This document shows positions 49,036-56,375 of a stretch of DNA of 64,000 bases, piece by piece. Source of the DNA: JBOGVZ01 sp050692985 (GTDB lineage Bacteria > Actinomycetota > UBA4738 > CALAEC01). The notes under the pieces are model-generated. The model saw only the letters and a list, made by a program, of their open reading frames with translations. It had not been told where the DNA came from and searched no databases. The translations under genes were made by a program, and so were the position numbers. Each line of letters starts with the position of its first letter. Position 1 is the first letter of the stretch. Where the stretch lies: the NCBI GenBank assembly GCA_050692985.1, contig JBOGVZ010000085.1, forward strand, positions 124,001 to 188,000, in the 5' to 3' direction.

Positions 49036-49433
49036 CGGCCGTCCCCCCCGGCGCTTCGTCCTCGATGCGAACGGCCGCTTCCTCCGCCGTCATCCCCTGG
49101 GTGTCGTCCCCGGCCCGGTCGGCCACCTCGTCCTTCTCCTCGTCGGTGAGCCCCCGCCCGTCCTCCACCAGGCGTCCGGCCTCCTCCCGGCCCCCCGGCT
49201 CCGCGTCGGGCTGCTCCTCGTCGAGGCGCTGGTCGAGCGATTCTCCCTCCCGTTGCTCGGACGCGGTGGTTCCGCGGGAGGCGGCCCCCCGGGCGCGGTC
49301 TCAGCGAGGCATCATCAGCCCCTCCTGCGCGTCCCGGGTGGCTTCCTTCTCCGGGAGATGAGGGTCGAGGTCGGGGACCCCTTCGTCCTCGGGTCGATCG
49401 CGATCCCCTGGGGTCGAGCCGTTCCTCGTCCAC
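49004..49433 (-). pseudogene. Acidic DUF5709-like gene with a frameshift and an internal UGA
   Basis: GTG 49433 follows AAAGG and encodes MDEERLDP; near 49405-49416 the frame must shift by one base to continue as GDRDRPEDEGVPDLDPHLPE, KEATRDAQEGLMMPR. A TGA at 49301-49303 follows, and in the same frame come GTTASEQREGESLDQRLDEE, GRLVEDGRGLTDEEKDEVAD and GMTAEEAAVRIEDEAP to TGA at 49004. The restored protein (about 143 residues) has the pattern I associate with actinobacterial DUF5709-type stress proteins. Its 3' end overlaps the Crp/Fnr start. Two lesions in one small gene favour a decayed gene. Confidence 0.55.
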
Positions 49434-49475
49434 GCTTGCCTTTCTTCCCCGCGCCGGTACGGCCAAACGGTCGAC

Positions 49476-49694
49476 TCAGTCGCCGCCCCGGTCGTCGCCG
49501 GAGGGCTCCTCCCCGTCCGTGGGTTCCGTCTCCTGCCCCGCCGCTTCGTCGACGCGCTCGCGCTGGAGCCGGAGGTGGCCCCGGATGCGCCGGAGGGCCT
49601 CGCTCTTGTCCGCCCCCGGGCCGGGCGAGGGCTCCTCGCCCGAGGTCTGCTCGTCGAACAGCGGCGGGTGCTCCTCGGAGGGTGGTCGTTCCAT
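49476..49694 (-). CDS. Small acidic protein, unknown
   Basis: A 72-residue hydrophilic protein (MERPPSEEHPPLFDEQTSGE, ADKSEALRRIRGHLRLQRER) rich in Glu, Asp and Pro, probably mostly disordered with one central helix. It starts at ATG 49694, 5 bases after the fusion ORF stops. No family recognised. Coding support is moderate: codon bias is as expected, but the gene sits in a decayed region. Confidence 0.5.
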   Translation of the reverse strand: MERPPSEEHPPLFDEQTSGEEPSPGPGADKSEALRRIRGHLRLQRERVDEAAGQETEPTDGEEPSGDDRGGD

Positions 49695-49699
49695 CACGC

Positions 49700-49942
49700 C
49701 TACCGGAAGTTGGGGAGGACGTCCTGCTGGCAGAACCTCAGGAAGCCCTCCTGGTCGGGACCGATCTGGTGCAGGTACACGTGGTCGTACCCGGCGTCGA
49801 GGTATCCCTGGATGGCCGAGGTGTACGGCTGGGGATCGAGGCCGATGGGGATGGCCTCGGCCGCCCGCCGCTTGGACATGCCCTTCTTCTTCAGCCCCTC
49901 GTACTGCTCCTCGTTCTTGACGCTGGGTCGCTTGTTGGGCAC
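49700..49942 (-). CDS. Deletion-fusion ORF: small VKNE-type protein joined to oxidoreductase C-terminus
   Basis: An 80-residue ORF of two unrelated parts. The N-terminal 30 residues (MPNKRPSVKNEEQYEGLKKK, GMSKRRAAEA) match a small actinobacterial protein that usually continues to about 60 residues. The rest (SAIQGYLDAGYDHVYLHQIG, PDQEGFLRFCQQDVLPNFR) matches the last 45 residues of F420-dependent luciferase-like oxidoreductases of the TIGR03557 type. The junction is near 49850-49865. It looks like a deletion that removed the end of one gene and most of the other while keeping the frame. GTG 49942 follows AGGGTGG. Confidence 0.7.
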   Translation of the reverse strand: MPNKRPSVKNEEQYEGLKKKGMSKRRAAEAIPIGLDPQPYTSAIQGYLDAGYDHVYLHQIGPDQEGFLRFCQQDVLPNFR

Positions 49943-49974
49943 GGCAACCACCCTTCGTTCCGTGATTTCTTCCC

Positions 49975-49986
49975 CACAATGGGGCC
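49975..49986 (+). promoter_or_regulatory. -10 element of a leaderless promoter
   Basis: CACAAT at 49975-49980, 6 bases, then GTG 49987. Same hexamer and spacing as the aldo/keto reductase promoter. Confidence 0.48.
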
Positions 49987-51024
49987 GTGGACACGTTGTC
50001 GAACGGCGACCTGGCGGAGCTGCTGGCCCGGGCGGCCGAGGACGAGGAGGGGCACAGGCAGCGGGCCTTCCGTCGAGCGGCGCGGGCGGCCCTGCTGTGG
50101 CCGGAGGAGATCGCGGACCTGCTGGCCACGGGCCGTTCGCCCACCGAGCTGCCCGCGGTGGGGCCGTGGGTGGCCCGGCGGATCCGGGGGTGGGTCGAGG
50201 ATCCGCCCGAGCGGCCCGAACCGCCGGAGCTGCGGCGAGGATTCCTGACCATGGCCTGGGCCCGGCAGGTCCTGGCCGAGCGGCCCGAATTGCGAACGGA
50301 GCTCCGGGGCGACCTCCAGATGCACACCACGTGGAGCGACGGCAAGGCGGAGCTCGACGAGATGGTGGCGGCAGCTCAGGCCCTGGGCTACCGGTACGTG
50401 GCCGTGACCGACCACTCGAAGGGCCTGCCGATCGCCAGGGGGATGCCGGAGGAGAAGCTGCTCGAGCAGGGGCGGGTGATCGAAGCGCTGAACGAACGGC
50501 TGACGGCCGACGGAACGCCGTTCACGGTCCTCCGCTCGCTGGAGATGAACCTGTCGCCCCGGGGCGAGGGCGACATGGACCCGGGGGTGCTGGCCGGCCT
50601 CGACCTCGTGTTGGGCGCGTTCCACTCGAAGCTGCGGGTCACCGAGGACCAGACCGACCGCTACCTGGCGGCCCTGCGCAACCCCACCATCGACGTGCTG
50701 GCCCACCCGCGAGGGAGGCGGTGGGGCGCCCGGGCCGGCCTGCGCGCGGACTGGCCACGGGTGTTCGAGGCCGCCGCCCGGGCCGACGTGGCCCTGGAGA
50801 TCGATACGTTCCTGGACCGCCAGGACCTGGACGTGGAGCGGGCCCGGATCGCCGCCCGGGCCGGGGCTCGCATCTCGATCGGCACGGACGCCCACCGCGT
50901 CGCCGAGCTGGGGTCGATCGACCTGGGCCTGGCCACCGCGGTCCTGGCCGGCATCCCTCGGGAGCGGATCCTGAACTTCATGGAGCCCCAGGACCTGGCC
51001 GCCTGGGTCCGCTCCCGGCGCTGA
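49987..51024 (+). CDS. PHP-domain phosphoesterase with helix-hairpin-helix (PolX C-terminal-like)
   Basis: A 345-residue protein. Residues 1-90 carry a helix-hairpin-helix-like segment (LPAVGPWVARRIRGWV). Residues 100-340 are a PHP domain with all metal-binding motifs: LQMHTTWSDGKAELDEMV, YVAVTDHSKG, SLEMNLSPRG, GAFHSKLRV, VLAHPRGRRW and SIGTDAHRVAEL. It resembles the exonuclease half of bacterial DNA polymerase X without the polymerase. Probable 3'-5' exonuclease or histidinol-phosphatase-like activity. Leaderless GTG start. Confidence 0.88.
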   Translation: MDTLSNGDLAELLARAAEDEEGHRQRAFRRAARAALLWPEEIADLLATGRSPTELPAVGPWVARRIRGWVEDPPERPEPPELRRGFLTMAWARQVLAERPELRTELRGDLQMHTTWSDGKAELDEMVAAAQALGYRYVAVTDHSKGLPIARGMPEEKLLEQGRVIEALNERLTADGTPFTVLRSLEMNLSPRGEGDMDPGVLAGLDLVLGAFHSKLRVTEDQTDRYLAALRNPTIDVLAHPRGRRWGARAGLRADWPRVFEAAARADVALEIDTFLDRQDLDVERARIAARAGARISIGTDAHRVAELGSIDLGLATAVLAGIPRERILNFMEPQDLAAWVRSRR

Positions 51025-51107
51025 CCGGGGCCAGCCGGCACCGGGTCGTCCGACAACCCTGCACGGAACCTGCACGTCCGACGCACCCGACCTTCACCAC
51101 TGCGACC

Positions 51108-51119
51108 TACACTGGCGCC
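51108..51119 (+). promoter_or_regulatory. -10 element of a leaderless promoter
   Basis: TACACT at 51108-51113, 6 bases, then GTG 51120 of the response regulator. It would drive the two-component/DUF4173 operon. Confidence 0.55.
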
Positions 51120-51800
51120 GTGGCCGACCGGACGATCCTCGTGGTGGAGGACGAGGCCACCATCGCCGGCTCGGTGGCCGCCCGTCTCCGGAAGGAAGGC
51201 TTCGACGTGGAGATCGCGGGCGACGGACCCTCGGCGGTCGGTCGGGCCCGGGACCTCGGACCCGACCTCGTCATCCTCGACGTGATGCTCCCCGGGTTGG
51301 ACGGGCTCGAGGTCTGTCGGCAGATCCAGCGAGACCGACCGGTGCCCGTGCTCATGCTGACCGCTCGGGATTCCGAGACCGACGTGCTCGTCGGTCTGGG
51401 GATCGGGGCCGACGACTACATGACGAAACGGTTCAGCCCGCGAGAGCTGGTCGCTCGAGTCAAGGACCTGCTCCGCAGGGTCGAGCGCCGACCGGCATCC
51501 GGACCAGAGGCGCTTCGGGTCGGTGACATCGAGCTCGACCCATCCCGCCGGCAGGTCCGCCGAGGAGGCCGCCCGGTCGAGCTCACCAAGACGGAGTTCG
51601 ACCTGTTCCTGGCCCTGGCCACGCGGCCAGGCGTGGTCCTCTCTCGGGAGCGCCTGCTCGCCGAGGTGTGGGGGTGGCGCGATGCCTCGGGAGCTCGCAC
51701 CGTCGACTCCCACATCCGCGGGCTCCGCCGGAAGCTGGGCCCAGGTGTCGTCCGGACGGTGCACGGCGTCGGCTACTCGGCGGGAGCCGAAGACGGATGA
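51120..51800 (+). CDS. OmpR-family response regulator
   Basis: A 226-residue regulator: receiver domain with acidic pocket VVEDEA, phospho-acceptor Asp-54 in LVILDVMLPGLDG, Thr-81 and Lys-103; winged-helix DNA-binding domain (about 130-222) with LTKTEFDLFLALATRPGVVL and TVDSHIRGLRRKLG. The residue after the conserved Lys is Arg (TKRFSPREL) instead of the nearly invariant Pro of the KPF motif, which may alter activation. The stop overlaps the kinase start (ATGA). Confidence 0.94.
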   Translation: MADRTILVVEDEATIAGSVAARLRKEGFDVEIAGDGPSAVGRARDLGPDLVILDVMLPGLDGLEVCRQIQRDRPVPVLMLTARDSETDVLVGLGIGADDYMTKRFSPRELVARVKDLLRRVERRPASGPEALRVGDIELDPSRRQVRRGGRPVELTKTEFDLFLALATRPGVVLSRERLLAEVWGWRDASGARTVDSHIRGLRRKLGPGVVRTVHGVGYSAGAEDG

Positions 51801-52810
51801 GGCCGCTCGACCGCCTCTCATCGATCAAGATGAAGCTCGGCGTGGTGATCCTCGCCGCGGTCGGCGTCGTCGTCCTGGTGAACATGGCGGGCGTACGGGC
51901 CGGCATCCCCCTCCTCCTCGTCGGCGTGGTGGCCGGGGCGCTCGCCCTGGGGATGGTCCAGATCCTGGCCCGGGGGATGACTTCGCCGCTGCGAGACATG
52001 GTGGCCGCCACTCGAGCCATGGCTCGAGGCGACTACTCCCGGCGGGTCAGGGCGACCTCCCGCGACGAGGTCGGCGAGCTGGCTCGTGCCTTCAACACCA
52101 TGGCCGCCGAGCTCGCCGAGACCGAGCGCCTCCGCCGGGATCTCGTGGCCAACGTATCGCACGAGCTTCGGACCCCGATCACCGCGCTGCAGGTGGTGCT
52201 CGAGAACCTCGTCGACGATGTCGAGCCTCCCGACCCGGAAACCCTCCGCACGATGCTGGCCCAGACCCAGCGCCTGGGCGCCCTCATCAACCAGCTCCTC
52301 GACCTGTCACGCCTGGAGGCGGGAACCGTGCCCCTGGAGCGGAGGTCGTTCGAGGTCGGGCCCGTCCTCCGCCAAGCCGTGGAGGAGTCGCGGCTCCAGG
52401 TCGAACGGGCAACGGACCGGCGGGTGCGGCTCAGCGTCTCGATCGACCCGCCCGGCCTGCGGGCGCACGGTGATCCGGAGCGCATCCATCAGGTCGTGGC
52501 GAACCTGCTCGAGAATGCCGTCCGGCACTCTCCCGAGGACGGCGAGGTGGTCGTGGCCACGCGGGCCCACCGGGACCTCGTGCGCATCGAGGTGCGCGAC
52601 CAGGGCCCGGGCATCCCCGAGGAGGAGGCCGAGCGAGTGTTCGAACGGTTCTATCGGGGCGCAACCGGCGAGTCCGTGCGGGGAGGAACCGGACTCGGTC
52701 TGGCCATCGCCCGGTGGATCGTCGATCTGCACGGAGGCGACATCCGAGCGGAGCCCAACGTGCCCCACGGGTGCCGCATGGTGGTGGCCCTTCCGAAGGA
52801 CGGGGCGTGA
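51797..52810 (+). CDS. Intramembrane-sensing type histidine kinase
   Basis: A 337-residue kinase. Two membrane helices (about 12-31 and 36-56) are separated by only a few residues, so there is almost no extracellular sensor. A HAMP domain follows (about 60-110, FNTMAAELAETERLRRD), then the H-box LVANVSHELRTPITALQVVL and an ATPase domain (NLLENAVRHSPEDG, VRDQGPGIPEEE, FERFYRG, GGTGLGLAIARWIV). Such kinases usually sense through a partner membrane protein; the overlapping DUF4173 gene is an obvious candidate. Confidence 0.93.
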   Translation: MRPLDRLSSIKMKLGVVILAAVGVVVLVNMAGVRAGIPLLLVGVVAGALALGMVQILARGMTSPLRDMVAATRAMARGDYSRRVRATSRDEVGELARAFNTMAAELAETERLRRDLVANVSHELRTPITALQVVLENLVDDVEPPDPETLRTMLAQTQRLGALINQLLDLSRLEAGTVPLERRSFEVGPVLRQAVEESRLQVERATDRRVRLSVSIDPPGLRAHGDPERIHQVVANLLENAVRHSPEDGEVVVATRAHRDLVRIEVRDQGPGIPEEEAERVFERFYRGATGESVRGGTGLGLAIARWIVDLHGGDIRAEPNVPHGCRMVVALPKDGA

Positions 52811-54291
52811 GCGCCGGGTCGTTCGCCGTGGGGTCTGAGTCCGTGGAACGCGCGGGGGCGTCGGCCCGCATGCTGGCCGCAACCGCCGTGCTCTCCGGGT
52901 TCGCTGCCGGGGCGCTGCCGGGCAACCGGCTGGGCCTGGGAGCGGTCCTGGTCGCGGGCGGGGTCACCGCCCTGGTGGCGTGGGCCCGGGCAACCCCCTG
53001 GCGACCGGAAACCATCGCCTACGCCGCCCTGGCGCTGGGCCTGGCCTCCATGTTCGCGGTGCGCTCCGCCGGATGGGTCGTGGCCCTGGACGGCCTGGCG
53101 GCCGCGGGACTGGCCGCGCTGGCGGTGGCCGGCGGGGGAACCTGGGAGGAAGTGCGACGGGCTCCCCTGGTCGTGGCGTCACGGGCGGCGGAGGCCGTCC
53201 CCTACGTGGCCCGCGGAGCGAGCCGGCTGACCGCGGGGCGGCGATTCTCTCCCGCCCTGCGGGGGATGGCCGTGGGGGCGGCGCTGGTGGCGGTGTTCGG
53301 CGGTCTGTTCATCTCCGCCGATCGGGCCTTCGCGGAGCTGGCCCGTGACGTCCTGCTGCCGGACATCGACGTGGCTCTGCTGCCGGCCAGGGTGGCGGTC
53401 TTCGTCGGCGTGGCGGTCGCCGCGACGGCGCTGGTGATCGCGGGGCCCCGGTTCGCCCACCTCGGCCCTCCGCGTCTCCTGGTCGCCATGCGTGGGGCGA
53501 TGTTCCAGGAGGGGGAAGGGGGGGAACGTCGCCGGTGGTCCGGGCTGGCGCCGATCGAATGGATGGTGGCGTTGGGGCTCCTCGACCTCCTGTTCGTGGC
53601 GTTCGTGGTGGTGCAGGTGGCGGTCCTGTTCGCCGGCCACGACCATGTCCTGCGGACGGCCGGGCTGACGTATGCCGAGTACGCCCGGGAGGGGTTCTTC
53701 CAGCTCCTGGTGGCTGCGGCGCTGACGCTCGCGGTGGTGGCCGGCGCATCCCGGTGGGCCGGACCGCGAGGAGATCGCCACCGACGGATCCTCGAGGTGC
53801 TGCTCGGCCTGTTGCTCCTGCTGACCCTGGTGGTGCTGGCCTCCGCCCTCAAGCGCCTCCTGCTGTACGAGGAGGCGTTCGGGTTCACCCGCCTGCGCAT
53901 CTCCGTGCACGCCGTGATCCTGTGGCTGGCCGGGGTGCTGGTCATGGTGATGGCCGCCGGCGCCTTCCGCCGCGGGCGGTGGCTCCCGCGGGCCGTGGTG
54001 GGCTTCAGCGCGGCGGCCCTGCTGGTCTTCAACCTGATGAATCCGGATGCCCTGGTGGCCAGCCGGAACGTGGAGCGCTACGAGGAGATCGGCCGGGTCG
54101 ACCTCCCGTACCTCGCGGGGCTCAGCGCGGACGCCGTGCCGTCGTTGTTGGGCCTTCCCCGCCGGCTCCCAGCATGCGCTTTCCTCCCCCATCGGGAGCT
54201 GTTCACCGAGCCGGACCCCTGGCCCGGGTGGAACCTGGCCCGGGCCCGGGCCGTGCAGGAAGAGAGTGGGGACATCCAGTGCTCCAGATAG
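52807..54291 (+). CDS. DUF4173 multi-span membrane protein
   Basis: A 494-residue protein with 11-13 membrane helices. The DUF4173 core (residues 150-420) includes FGGLFISADRAFAEL, IEWMVALGLLDLLFVAFVVV, TYAEYAREGFFQLLVAAALT and YEEAFGFTRLRISVHAVILW, then FNLMNPDALVASRNVERY. The family is widespread and uncharacterised. GTG 52807 overlaps the kinase stop (GTGA), so kinase and membrane protein are made together, which suggests one sensing complex. Confidence 0.9.
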   Translation: MSAGSFAVGSESVERAGASARMLAATAVLSGFAAGALPGNRLGLGAVLVAGGVTALVAWARATPWRPETIAYAALALGLASMFAVRSAGWVVALDGLAAAGLAALAVAGGGTWEEVRRAPLVVASRAAEAVPYVARGASRLTAGRRFSPALRGMAVGAALVAVFGGLFISADRAFAELARDVLLPDIDVALLPARVAVFVGVAVAATALVIAGPRFAHLGPPRLLVAMRGAMFQEGEGGERRRWSGLAPIEWMVALGLLDLLFVAFVVVQVAVLFAGHDHVLRTAGLTYAEYAREGFFQLLVAAALTLAVVAGASRWAGPRGDRHRRILEVLLGLLLLLTLVVLASALKRLLLYEEAFGFTRLRISVHAVILWLAGVLVMVMAAGAFRRGRWLPRAVVGFSAAALLVFNLMNPDALVASRNVERYEEIGRVDLPYLAGLSADAVPSLLGLPRRLPACAFLPHRELFTEPDPWPGWNLARARAVQEESGDIQCSR

Positions 54292-54293
54292 GG

Positions 54294-54743
54294 ATGCGTT
54301 CGGGGCAACGCACCGTGCGGGTCACGCCGGTCCGGCGTCTCGACGCCGTCGACCTCACCGAGGAGCTGCGGATCGCCGTGGACGAGGCCGGGGTCACCGA
54401 GGGGTGCGTGGTGGCGTTCTGCGCCCACACCACATGCACGCTCATCCTGAACGAGTTGGAGGACGGCGCGCTGGAGGACCTTCGCCGGTGGCTCGACCGG
54501 CTCGTACCCGGTGACGCCTACTACGCCCACGACGACCTCGACCGGCGGCGCCAGAACCTCGAGGAGGAGCACGAGCGGCCCAACGGCCGGGCCCACGTGG
54601 CCCAGGTCCTCCTGGGCGGCTCGTCACACGCCATCCCGGTGACCGGCGGCCGGCCCGCCCTGGGCCGGTGGCAGCGCCTGCTCCTGGTCGAGCTCGACGA
54701 GCCCAAGGAACGACGGGTCGTTTTCTACGCCTTCGGCGTGTGA
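54294..54743 (+). CDS. YjbQ/UPF0047 family protein
   Basis: A 149-residue protein of the YjbQ family. Conserved features are the His in FCAHTTCTLILNELEDGALE, HDDLDRRRQNLEEEHERPNG and AHVAQVLLGGSSHAIPVTGG. Members have been linked to thiamine-phosphate synthase-like activity, but the physiological role is unclear. ATG 54294 is 2 bases after the DUF4173 stop; a GTG at 54279 would overlap that gene. Confidence 0.87.
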   Translation: MRSGQRTVRVTPVRRLDAVDLTEELRIAVDEAGVTEGCVVAFCAHTTCTLILNELEDGALEDLRRWLDRLVPGDAYYAHDDLDRRRQNLEEEHERPNGRAHVAQVLLGGSSHAIPVTGGRPALGRWQRLLLVELDEPKERRVVFYAFGV

Positions 54744-54764
54744 GGGTCGGGGTCTCGGGACCTC

Positions 54765-54804
54765 TCCCTCCGGAACATCCCGGGTCCCTCCGGAACATCC
54801 CGGG
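54765..54804 (+). repeat. Perfect 20-base tandem repeat, two copies
   Basis: The unit TCCCTCCGGAACATCCCGGG occurs at 54765-54784 and again, with no gap, at 54785-54804. It lies between the yjbQ stop and the lipoprotein promoter (CATAAT 54817-54822). The unit contains the partial palindrome CCGGAACATCCCGG. It could be a duplicated operator or the result of replication slippage. Confidence 0.9.
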
Positions 54805-54829
54805 CCGGACCGCCGTCATAATCGGAGAA

Positions 54830-55258
54830 GTGAGCAAGAGGGGCCTGCTCGGGTTGGTACTCGTCGCTGTCATCGCGGGACTCGTCGGATGCGCGGGTCG
54901 GGCGCGCCAGGAAGGCGCTGTCTTCTTCCCGACGTGGACGGCCGATGCGCGACCGCAGGCGATCGTGACCGGCATCTTCACCGAGCGCAATGGATGTCTC
55001 CTGCTGCGCTCGAACGGGGAAGAGGTGCTGGCCCTGTGGGAGGAGGGATACTCCTACGCCGACGGGACGCTGCTGGACTCCTCCGGCCGGTCCGTCGTGG
55101 GGGTCGGGGAGGCTCTCCACTGCGGTGGCGGGTACGGCTCGGACTGGCAACACGCGGAATCGCTCATCGCAGAGCCGATCCCCGACCGATGCCGCCGCCA
55201 GGGGGCCGAACCGTGGGTACTCATCTACGACGTCCAGGCCGGTCCACCCGCTGATTGA
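54830..55258 (+). CDS. Small secreted lipoprotein, unknown function
   Basis: A 142-residue protein with a lipoprotein signal: basic start (VSKRGLLG), hydrophobic core LVLVAVIAGL and lipobox LVGC with Cys at residue 21. The mature part has Cys residues that could pair (RNGCLLLRS, EALHCGGGYG, IPDRCRRQG) and no recognised domain. GTG 54830 has CATAAT 7 bases before. The sequence is less GC-rich than its left-hand neighbours. Confidence 0.72.
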   Translation: MSKRGLLGLVLVAVIAGLVGCAGRARQEGAVFFPTWTADARPQAIVTGIFTERNGCLLLRSNGEEVLALWEEGYSYADGTLLDSSGRSVVGVGEALHCGGGYGSDWQHAESLIAEPIPDRCRRQGAEPWVLIYDVQAGPPAD

Positions 55259-55348
55259 TCCCCGGCAGCCTGCTCGTGGCGCTGCGGGCCGAAGCGTGCC
55301 CGGGGCCCGACCCCCACAGAGTCCACATCGCCGGCTGAACCTCTGACG

Positions 55349-55365
55349 GGCGGGGACGGCCGCCT
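55349..55365 (-). terminator. Possible terminator hairpin between convergent genes
   Basis: GGCGG (55349-55353) can pair with CCGCC (55360-55364) around a 6-base loop in the 117-base gap between the lipoprotein and hydrolase genes. There is no U-tract, so support is weak. Confidence 0.2.
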
Positions 55366-55375
55366 TGCCTCACCT

Positions 55376-56191
55376 TCAGCTGAGACGGTCTTCAACGAAG
55401 GCCACGAGATCGGACGCAAACCGTCCTGGCTCCTCCCAGTGGAGCAGATGTCCAGCGCCCGGATAGATCAGGAGCTGCGAGTCCCCGATCGCCGAGGCGA
55501 GCGCGTCTTGCTCGCTTCGCGGATAGCGGCGATCCTGATCTCCCCAAACGATGAGCGTGGGGACCTTGATCTGGTCCAGCTCCCCCGAGAAATCTCCTTC
55601 AAGGCGCCAGCGGCTTTGAAACACCGCCTTCCAGACGTGCGCCGGAACCTTCCGGCCCTCCGCCACGGCCATCTCGAGAACGTCTGGCGGCACGGGCTTG
55701 GCTAGCAAGCTTTCGGTCATCCCTCGAACCAGGCCGGGGTCCACGGGATCCGTCACTTTCGACACGGTCGAATCCCAGAACTCCCGGGCTGCCTGGGTGC
55801 CCGACATGGAGGCTGACGCTCCGACAACAACAAGTCCTAAAGTGCGCTCGGGATGGTCGATCGCAAAGCGCAGAGCGACTGCGCTGCCCATGGAATGGCC
55901 GACGATTACGGCGGGCCCGAGGTGCAGGGCGTCCATGAACGCCAGGAGGTCGGCCGCGAAATCGTGGATGCCGTATCCACCCAGCGGGCGGCTGGCTTCC
56001 CCGTGCCCCCGCTGCGTCAGGGCGAAGACATGGATGGACTCGGGCAGATGAGGGAGCACCGGTTCGAAAGAACGCCAAGAATCTGCGAAGCCGTGGAGTA
56101 GTGCCACAGGAAGCCCCGACGCGTCTCCCTGCTCGACATAGGGAAGCGTCACATGGTTGGGAAGTTCAAGAGTTCTGATGTTAAGCGACAT
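55376..56191 (-). CDS. Alpha/beta hydrolase, compositionally atypical
   Basis: A 271-residue hydrolase: VALLHGFADSWRSFEPVL (oxyanion), FALTQRGHGEASRP, nucleophile elbow VGHSMGSAVALRFA, acid in LIVWGDQDRRYPR and catalytic His in PGAGHLLHWEEPG. It resembles haloalkane dehalogenase/epoxide hydrolase-like esterases; substrate unknown. ATG 56191 has a strong AAGGAGG site, unlike the leaderless neighbours. Its sequence is visibly less GC-rich (27 of 60 bases are G or C at 56161-56220), which points to recent acquisition. Confidence 0.9.
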   Translation of the reverse strand: MSLNIRTLELPNHVTLPYVEQGDASGLPVALLHGFADSWRSFEPVLPHLPESIHVFALTQRGHGEASRPLGGYGIHDFAADLLAFMDALHLGPAVIVGHSMGSAVALRFAIDHPERTLGLVVVGASASMSGTQAAREFWDSTVSKVTDPVDPGLVRGMTESLLAKPVPPDVLEMAVAEGRKVPAHVWKAVFQSRWRLEGDFSGELDQIKVPTLIVWGDQDRRYPRSEQDALASAIGDSQLLIYPGAGHLLHWEEPGRFASDLVAFVEDRLS

Positions 56192-56215
56192 AGCTGTTTC
56201 CTCCTTAGCGTCTGG

Positions 56216-56320
56216 TCAAGCTAGAGCCATCGAGGGCCGGACGCGAAACAGGCTCCACTGTCCCGGAACTCCCTTGAGCGAATGGGGGCTGAGGTCGTCG
56301 AACCGGATGCCAGAGCCGGT
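56216..56320 (-). pseudogene. 3' remnant of a class III adenylate cyclase gene
   Basis: On the minus strand, between the tRNA-Leu gene and the hydrolase, the frame ending at TGA 56216-56218 reads GSGIRFDDLSPHSLKGVPGQ then WSLFRVRP. This is the characteristic C-terminal end of class III cyclase proteins (usual form GEHELKGVPGxWxLF). Upstream the frame runs directly into the tRNA gene, so the rest of the gene is gone. The remnant lies 25 bases before the hydrolase start; cyclase and hydrolase genes are often associated. Confidence 0.65.
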
Positions 56321-56375
56321 CTTCGCCTCACGCTTCCCAAGCCCGAGCCGGAGGACGCCCGTGGGGAACAGTGCG

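Noticed and set aside
48337..49433. UGA recoded as tryptophan
   Set aside because: UGA is the regular stop of many intact genes here (for example fdhD, moaA and mobilised overlaps of the GTGA type), so the two internal UGAs are lesions or local events.
53535..54293. Plus-strand upstream extension of the yjbQ frame
   Set aside because: This part is the out-of-frame shadow of the DUF4173 gene; the family begins near ATG 54294.
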